A DNA stretch of 18,535 bases, taken from an uncultured Kiloniellales bacterium (GTDB lineage Bacteria; Pseudomonadota; Alphaproteobacteria; Kiloniellales; JAKSDN01). The notes beneath the pieces are model-generated. The model was given only the letters and a program-made list of their open reading frames with translations. It did no database searches and was not told the DNA's origin. The stretch lies in assembly GCA_947259625.1 (NCBI GenBank), contig CAMYMY010000020.1, forward strand, positions 1 to 18,535. Direction: 5' to 3'. The position numbers were made by a program, and so were the translations under genes. This document shows, in pieces, positions 14,179 to 18,535 of the stretch. Position 1 is the stretch's first letter; every line of letters starts with the position of its first letter.

Positions 14179-15468
14179 ATGGGACTTTGTGCGCGCGCGG
14201 TCTTCGCCACGGCGTTTCTTGCTCTGCCGGCGGCCGGGATCGCGGGGACCGGCGAACTGCCGCGGAAGGTTATTGCCATGGCATCGACGGAACACGGGAG
14301 CGAGGCCTGCCGGACCGCCGGAGCCTGGCTCGATCCGGCGACCGGAACGAGGCTTCCCGCCGAGCCATTGATGGCGTCGTTGGCGAAGCGAAGGATCGTG
14401 CTTCTCGGCGAAAGCCACGACAATATCGAGCACCATCGTTGGCAGCTCCACACGCTGGCCGGGCTCCATGCCCACCAATCCAGGCTCGCCGTGGGTTTCG
14501 AGATGTTTCCGCGGGCGGTCCAGCCCGCATTGGACGCCTGGTCAAAGGGCGAGTCGTCGGAAGGCGATTTCCTGGCGGCCTCTCGATGGCGGGAGGTTTG
14601 GGGCTACGATTCCGGCTTGTACCTACCTTTGTTACATTTCGTCCGTCAGTCCCGCCTCCCGATGTTTGCGCTGAACGTCGACCGCGAGCTGGTCGCGCGT
14701 GTCGGCCAGGAAGGCTGGGAGGCGATTCCGCGGAGCGCAAGGGAAGGTATATCGGATCCGGCGCCGGCAACCGACGCGTACCGGCGCAGTTTGGCGGAGG
14801 TCTATGCGCTGAAGCGAAAGGGCCGGCCGGAAGGTTCCTTGCCATTGGAAGGCGATGATCGGCCGCACGGGGACGAAACGGGCGACGGGCCCGATCTCGC
14901 CGCCATCCTCGAGAGCGACGATTTTGGGCGCTTCGTCGAGGCGCAGCTGACCTGGGACCGCGCGATGGCCGAGGCGCTTTTCGAGGCGCGCAGCGAGAAC
15001 CCTGAGGCCCTGGTCGTGGGGATTCTAGGCCGCGGGCACATCCAGTACGGGTACGGCGTTCCCCATCAGCTTGCCGATCTGGGCGAAGAGAACGTGGCGG
15101 TCCTATTGCCCGCCGAGACCGGTGCGGCGTGCCAAGCCCTGGAGCCGGGCGTCGCAGACGCGGTTTTTCTGGTGGCGTCCGATGAAAGCAGCGAAGGGGA
15201 GCCGGCCAAGCCGCGGCTCGGCATTATGATCGAGCAGGCGGAGGACGGCATCCGGGTCTTGAAGGTGTTCGAGGGGAGCGTGGCCGAAGCTGCCGGGTTG
15301 ACGTCCGGCGATATCATCCTGAACGCCGCGACCTTCCCGGTGGCTCGCACATCGGAGCTCATTGAGATCGTCCAGCGGCAGGCGCCGGGCACGTGGCTTC
15401 CGCTTGACGTCAGGCGTGGCAATGAAACGCGCCGCTTCGTTGCCGAATTCCCCTCCCGATTCGAGTAA
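14179..15468 (+). CDS. ChaN family (haem-binding uptake-like) exported protein with C-terminal PDZ domain
   Basis: A 429-residue exported protein. The ATG at 14179 is chosen because GAGGAAG lies six bases upstream; a TTG at 14164 has no ribosome site. Residues 1-23 form a signal peptide ending ALPAAGIAG, without a lipobox Cys. Residues about 60-315 match the ChaN/DUF399 fold (PF04187): RRIVLLGESHDNIEHHRWQL (71-90), LAVGFEMFPR, AQLTWDRAMAE and GRGHIQYGYGVP (284-295). ChaN in Campylobacter binds haem, and the fold is shared with EreA-type hydrolases and distantly with TIKI/TraB proteases, so an enzymatic role is possible. A PDZ domain (about 345-425) with LGIMIEQ, GSVAEAAGLTSGDIIL and a closing LPLDVRRG follows. 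An acidic insert lies at about 211-240. It is followed five bases later by an M1 peptidase gene, which suggests a shared periplasmic task. Confidence 0.88.
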   Translation: MGLCARAVFATAFLALPAAGIAGTGELPRKVIAMASTEHGSEACRTAGAWLDPATGTRLPAEPLMASLAKRRIVLLGESHDNIEHHRWQLHTLAGLHAHQSRLAVGFEMFPRAVQPALDAWSKGESSEGDFLAASRWREVWGYDSGLYLPLLHFVRQSRLPMFALNVDRELVARVGQEGWEAIPRSAREGISDPAPATDAYRRSLAEVYALKRKGRPEGSLPLEGDDRPHGDETGDGPDLAAILESDDFGRFVEAQLTWDRAMAEALFEARSENPEALVVGILGRGHIQYGYGVPHQLADLGEENVAVLLPAETGAACQALEPGVADAVFLVASDESSEGEPAKPRLGIMIEQAEDGIRVLKVFEGSVAEAAGLTSGDIILNAATFPVARTSELIEIVQRQAPGTWLPLDVRRGNETRRFVAEFPSRFE

Positions 15469-15473
15469 TCTTC

Positions 15474-17465
15474 ATGCGCTGCCTCTCCATCCTCGCCGCA
15501 TTTCTTTCGATCGCGCTCGTCGCCGGGCCTGCCCTTCCAGACGCCTCGCCCGCCGTGAGCCATGAGATCAGGGTGCGCCTGAACCCGGCCAGTCGCGAGC
15601 TCCGGGTCGAGGATGAGTTCACGGTGGACGCCGTGGGTGCCATCAAGTTCGAACTCGCCCCTTGGCTCAGGGTGGTCGAGGCACGGGTGAACGCAAGGCG
15701 CGCCGAGGCTCGGCGAACTGGCCGCCTGGTCACGATTCCCCTGCTGGCGGAAGGGAGCCGTCAGGTCGAACTGGTTCTGCAAGGCGTGGTCCCGGAGTTG
15801 CCGGCCGCCGACGCTCGGGGCGCGTCAACGGGTGCCGTGGCGGGTGCGGAGGGCAGTTATCTGCCCGGTTATTCCGACTGGATAGCGAACACCGGCGAAG
15901 ATCGTATCCGCTACCGCCTGACTGTCGAGGTGCCTCAGCCTTACCGGGTCGTCGCTACCGGGCGCTTGATGGAAGAGCGGCTCGACGCAGAGATCTACAG
16001 CGCCTCCTTCGCAGCGGATACGCCGATCGAGCCACCGTCGGTTTTCGCGGGACCCTATGTGATCCAGGAACGGCTGGAGGACGATCTGCGGATCAGGACC
16101 TATTTTCATCCGGAACTGGCCGCGCTCGCCGAAGGCTATCTGAAGGTCTCCGCAGATTACATTCGGCGTTATGCGGAAAAGATCGGGCCTTATCCCTATG
16201 CGGATTTTCATATCGTTTCCGCGCCGCTTCCCGTCGGCCTCGGCTTTCCCAACCTGACCTATGTGGGCCGCAGGGTCCTTCCGCTGCCGTTCATGCGCGG
16301 TCGCTCGCTGGCTCACGAGATATTGCATAACTGGTGGGGCAACGGCGTTGCCGTCGACTATGCGAGAGGAAACTGGGCAGAGGGACTGACGACCTATTTG
16401 GCGGACTATGCACTGGCGAGGGAGCGAAGCAGCGAGGCCGCTCGCGAGATGCGTCTTGGCTGGCTGCGAAACTTCGCTGCACTGCCGCCGGAACGCGACG
16501 TCCCGGTCGAACGCTTCACACCCAAGCAACACGATGCGGCACAGGTCGTCGGCTACGACAAGGTGGCGTTCGTCTTCCATATGCTGACACGCGAGCTGGG
16601 CGATGCCGCCTTTGACGCCGGTTTGCGCAAGTTCTGGAAGGATCACCGGTTTCGGGTCGCGCGATGGCCGGACCTGCAACACGCGTTTCAGCAGAGCTCC
16701 GGCAGGGACCTTACTTGGTTCTTCGAACAGTGGGTGCGGCGCGCGGGCATACCCGGGATCGAACTGGTCGAGGCACGCCGAGAGGGCGTTGAGGGTGACT
16801 ACCGAGTGACCGTGAAGGTTCGCCAGGGGCGACCGCTCTACCGCACCCGACTGCCGGTCGTGATCGACACGCCCGCCTGGTCCCGGCGCGGTGAGGTGGT
16901 ATTTGACCAGCAAGAGCAGGAGTTTCGGATTCCTTCACAACTGAAGCCACTGTCGGTTCGAATTGACCCGGACTTCGACACCTTCCGCAGGCTGCTGCCC
17001 GGCGAAAGCCCGCCGATATTTCGCGACGTGACGCTCTCCGGCGAGACCGTGCTCGTTCTGCCAACGCGAGATCCGGACATGACCAGGGTCGCACGGCGGC
17101 TCGCCCACCGGCTGCTGCAGCGGGACCCCGCTATCTACGAGGGTGATCTCCGGGACCTCCCTGCGGCACCCGTCCTCGCAATCGGTGCCGCGAAGGATAT
17201 CGAGGATTTGCAGGCGCTCAGGGTCACGGTCCAAGCGCTCGATCTGGCCGGAACGAGCACCGCACGAGCTTGGATCGAGCGCCGGGCCGACGGTACCCCC
17301 TGGCTCTTTGTGGCGGCCGACGGTGCCCGGTCTCTCGAGGCCGTCTTGCGGCCCTTGCCCCATTACCGGAACCAGAGCTACGTCGTTTTCGAGGGCACCA
17401 AAGTTACGACAAAAGGACTCTGGCCGGCAGGCGCTAGTCCGCTGAGCCACCGTTTCGACGACTGA
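15474..17465 (+). CDS. Exported M1 family metallopeptidase-like protein
   Basis: A 663-residue exported gluzincin. Residues 1-24 form a signal peptide. An N-terminal beta-rich region (about 25-200) is followed by the catalytic domain with HEILHNWWGN (zinc ligands His281 and His285, catalytic Glu282), the third ligand Glu303 in GNWAEGLTTY, and VGYDKVAFVFHMLTRELGD holding the usual M1 Tyr. The exopeptidase motif GAMEN is absent; the matching place reads GLGFPNLTYVG, so it may not be a normal aminopeptidase. The last 230 or so residues form an extra beta-rich region ending LPHYRNQSYVVFEGTK, which I cannot assign. It starts five bases after the ChaN-PDZ gene and is almost certainly co-transcribed with it. 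The substrate is unknown. Confidence 0.9.
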   Translation: MRCLSILAAFLSIALVAGPALPDASPAVSHEIRVRLNPASRELRVEDEFTVDAVGAIKFELAPWLRVVEARVNARRAEARRTGRLVTIPLLAEGSRQVELVLQGVVPELPAADARGASTGAVAGAEGSYLPGYSDWIANTGEDRIRYRLTVEVPQPYRVVATGRLMEERLDAEIYSASFAADTPIEPPSVFAGPYVIQERLEDDLRIRTYFHPELAALAEGYLKVSADYIRRYAEKIGPYPYADFHIVSAPLPVGLGFPNLTYVGRRVLPLPFMRGRSLAHEILHNWWGNGVAVDYARGNWAEGLTTYLADYALARERSSEAAREMRLGWLRNFAALPPERDVPVERFTPKQHDAAQVVGYDKVAFVFHMLTRELGDAAFDAGLRKFWKDHRFRVARWPDLQHAFQQSSGRDLTWFFEQWVRRAGIPGIELVEARREGVEGDYRVTVKVRQGRPLYRTRLPVVIDTPAWSRRGEVVFDQQEQEFRIPSQLKPLSVRIDPDFDTFRRLLPGESPPIFRDVTLSGETVLVLPTRDPDMTRVARRLAHRLLQRDPAIYEGDLRDLPAAPVLAIGAAKDIEDLQALRVTVQALDLAGTSTARAWIERRADGTPWLFVAADGARSLEAVLRPLPHYRNQSYVVFEGTKVTTKGLWPAGASPLSHRFDD

Positions 17466-17583
17466 TGCGAAGTGTTGTTGAGATGACCGGCGGCATTGGC
17501 GACCACGGCGTTGAGGGCGATATGTCGTTCCTCGGCCGTGGATCCACGCTTCGGTCAGGCGTTCGAATTGAGGCCGGCTCGAT

Positions 17584-18535
17584 ATGGACACAGTGACGCA
17601 GGTCGCGCTGGGCGCAGGGGTCGGACTGGCGGTCCTGGGACGGCGCATCGCGCCGCGCAAGGCGGCACTCGTCGGAGGGGTGCTGGGCATCGTGCCCGAC
17701 CTCGATGTGCTCGTCGCCTTCGACGATCCGATCGATGCCTTCGTTCTGCACCGCGGGGCGAGCCATTCCCTAATCGTCCAGGCGGCCGTCACCCCGCTGT
17801 TCGGCGAAGCGCTGATGCGCCTATTCAAGGATTTGCGGCAGCGGCGCTTATCCACCTACCTCGCCGTCTATCTGGTTTTCGCGACCCACGCCCTGCTCGA
17901 CGCCCTGACGGTTTACGGCACGCGTCTTCTCTGGCCGGTTTGGACGGATGCCATCGGCACAGGGTCCGTCTTCATCATCGATCCGATCTACACCGTACCG
18001 CTTCTGGTCGTGCTGATCTGGGCGCTGTGTCTGGGCTCCTGGACGCCCCGGTTCCGGACCGTCCTCACCGCGTGCCTTGCCGTCTCGACCGCGTATCTCG
18101 CCTGGGGACTTGCCGCCCAGCAGATCGTGTACGGCCGCGCCGCGCAGGTTCTCGGCGATCCAGGGAACGGGCCCGAGCGCATGCTCGCCACGCCGACACC
18201 GTTCAATACCCTGTACTGGAAGGTGATCGCCGTCGATGGTGAGCGGTACGTCAATCTCTACGTGCCGGTCTTCGGTTCGGCCGAGGCGGTGGCCGCCTAT
18301 GTCCATCCGCGCGGCGCCGGTCTCGCCGGCTGTCTCGCGGGCGTCGAGGCCCTCGATAAGCTGGCCCGGTTCAGCGACGGCTTTTACCGGATCGACCTGC
18401 ACGAGGGCGAATTCGTCGTGTCCGACCTCAGAATGGGCCTGACGCCGAACTACGTGTTTCAATTTGCCATCGCCAAGCAGAGCGGCGACGGCGTTCGGCC
18501 GATTCCGTCGGAACGCCGCAATGGCGGACGCGGCG
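17584..18535 (+). CDS. Membrane-bound metal-dependent hydrolase, YdjM/DUF457 type (3' end beyond window)
   Basis: I translated this directly; 317 codons are visible and no stop is reached. The ATG at 17584 has GAGG about ten bases upstream. The N-terminal half carries the PF04307 (YdjM) pattern of polar motifs between membrane helices: GIVPDLDVL (35-43), LHRGASHSLIVQ (55-66, His56 and His61) and FATHALLDALTVYG (99-112, His102 and Asp106), then IIDPIYTVPLLVVLIW and further helices to about residue 180. These acidic and His residues are the likely metal site. The C-terminal half is soluble (ATPTPFNTLYWKVIAVDGER). The family includes a LexA-regulated member in E. coli; its substrate is not known, and I see no LexA box here. 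It follows the M1 gene after 118 bases and may or may not share its transcript. Confidence 0.87.
   Translation, partial: MDTVTQVALGAGVGLAVLGRRIAPRKAALVGGVLGIVPDLDVLVAFDDPIDAFVLHRGASHSLIVQAAVTPLFGEALMRLFKDLRQRRLSTYLAVYLVFATHALLDALTVYGTRLLWPVWTDAIGTGSVFIIDPIYTVPLLVVLIWALCLGSWTPRFRTVLTACLAVSTAYLAWGLAAQQIVYGRAAQVLGDPGNGPERMLATPTPFNTLYWKVIAVDGERYVNLYVPVFGSAEAVAAYVHPRGAGLAGCLAGVEALDKLARFSDGFYRIDLHEGEFVVSDLRMGLTPNYVFQFAIAKQSGDGVRPIPSERRNGGRG

Noticed and set aside
17465..17596. A 43-codon plus-strand frame whose ATG overlaps the M1 stop (TGATG) and whose end overlaps the YdjM-type start
   Set aside because: The overlaps fit translational coupling, but there is no ribosome site, no recognisable family and no composition signal beyond the background of such frames. 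I would not annotate it without homologues.

Overview
This window looks like chromosome from a GC-rich alphaproteobacterium, probably of a Rhodospirillales-like lineage. That placement is inferred from base composition, from gene order (rplU-rpmA-GNAT-obgE-proB-proA-nadD-rsfS-rlmH-gpmI-envC-ctpA-divergent deacetylase) and from protein style. No rRNA or other taxonomic marker was available to test it. Most genes are housekeeping. I see no CRISPR array, insertion sequence, phage gene or toxin-antitoxin pair.

Region 1 (1-10793, minus strand, read right to left) is a tightly packed run. It holds a GNAT acetyltransferase, the ribosome-assembly GTPase ObgE, ProB and ProA (proline synthesis), NadD (NAD synthesis), RsfS (ribosome silencing), RlmH (23S rRNA methylation), GpmI (glycolysis), EnvC (activator of cell-wall amidases), a CtpA-type processing protease, and the first 297 codons of a YibQ-like divergent polysaccharide deacetylase cut by the window edge. 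Several junctions overlap by 1-4 bases and suggest translational coupling. The last three genes form an envelope/septation group.

Region 2 (10813-12041, minus strand) is a ribosomal protein transcription unit. It has a near-consensus sigma-70 promoter, a short leader with a GC-rich hairpin, rplU, rpmA and a clear intrinsic terminator. Its L21 carries a Lys/Ala/Pro-rich tail of about 146 residues, longer than the ribosomal domain itself and built from DNA tandem repeats. The terminator ends only about 20 bases before the GNAT start codon.

Region 3 (12068-14026) holds a secreted alpha/beta hydrolase of the tripeptidyl-aminopeptidase type (minus strand), which contains a visibly AT-richer stretch. 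An intergenic stretch of about 340 bases and a tRNA-Ser(CGA) gene (plus strand) follow.

Region 4 (14179-18535, plus strand) holds an exported ChaN-like protein fused to a PDZ domain, then, five bases later, an exported M1-family metallopeptidase without the GAMEN motif, then the start of a YdjM-type membrane-bound metal-dependent hydrolase that runs off the window. The ChaN-PDZ/M1 pair is the least understood functional unit here.

The most interesting observations are the histone-like tail on L21 with its repeats, an apparent AUA start site for rsfS, the terminator placed just ahead of the GNAT-obgE run, and the ChaN-PDZ/M1 pair. I did not find a convincing wholly new system.
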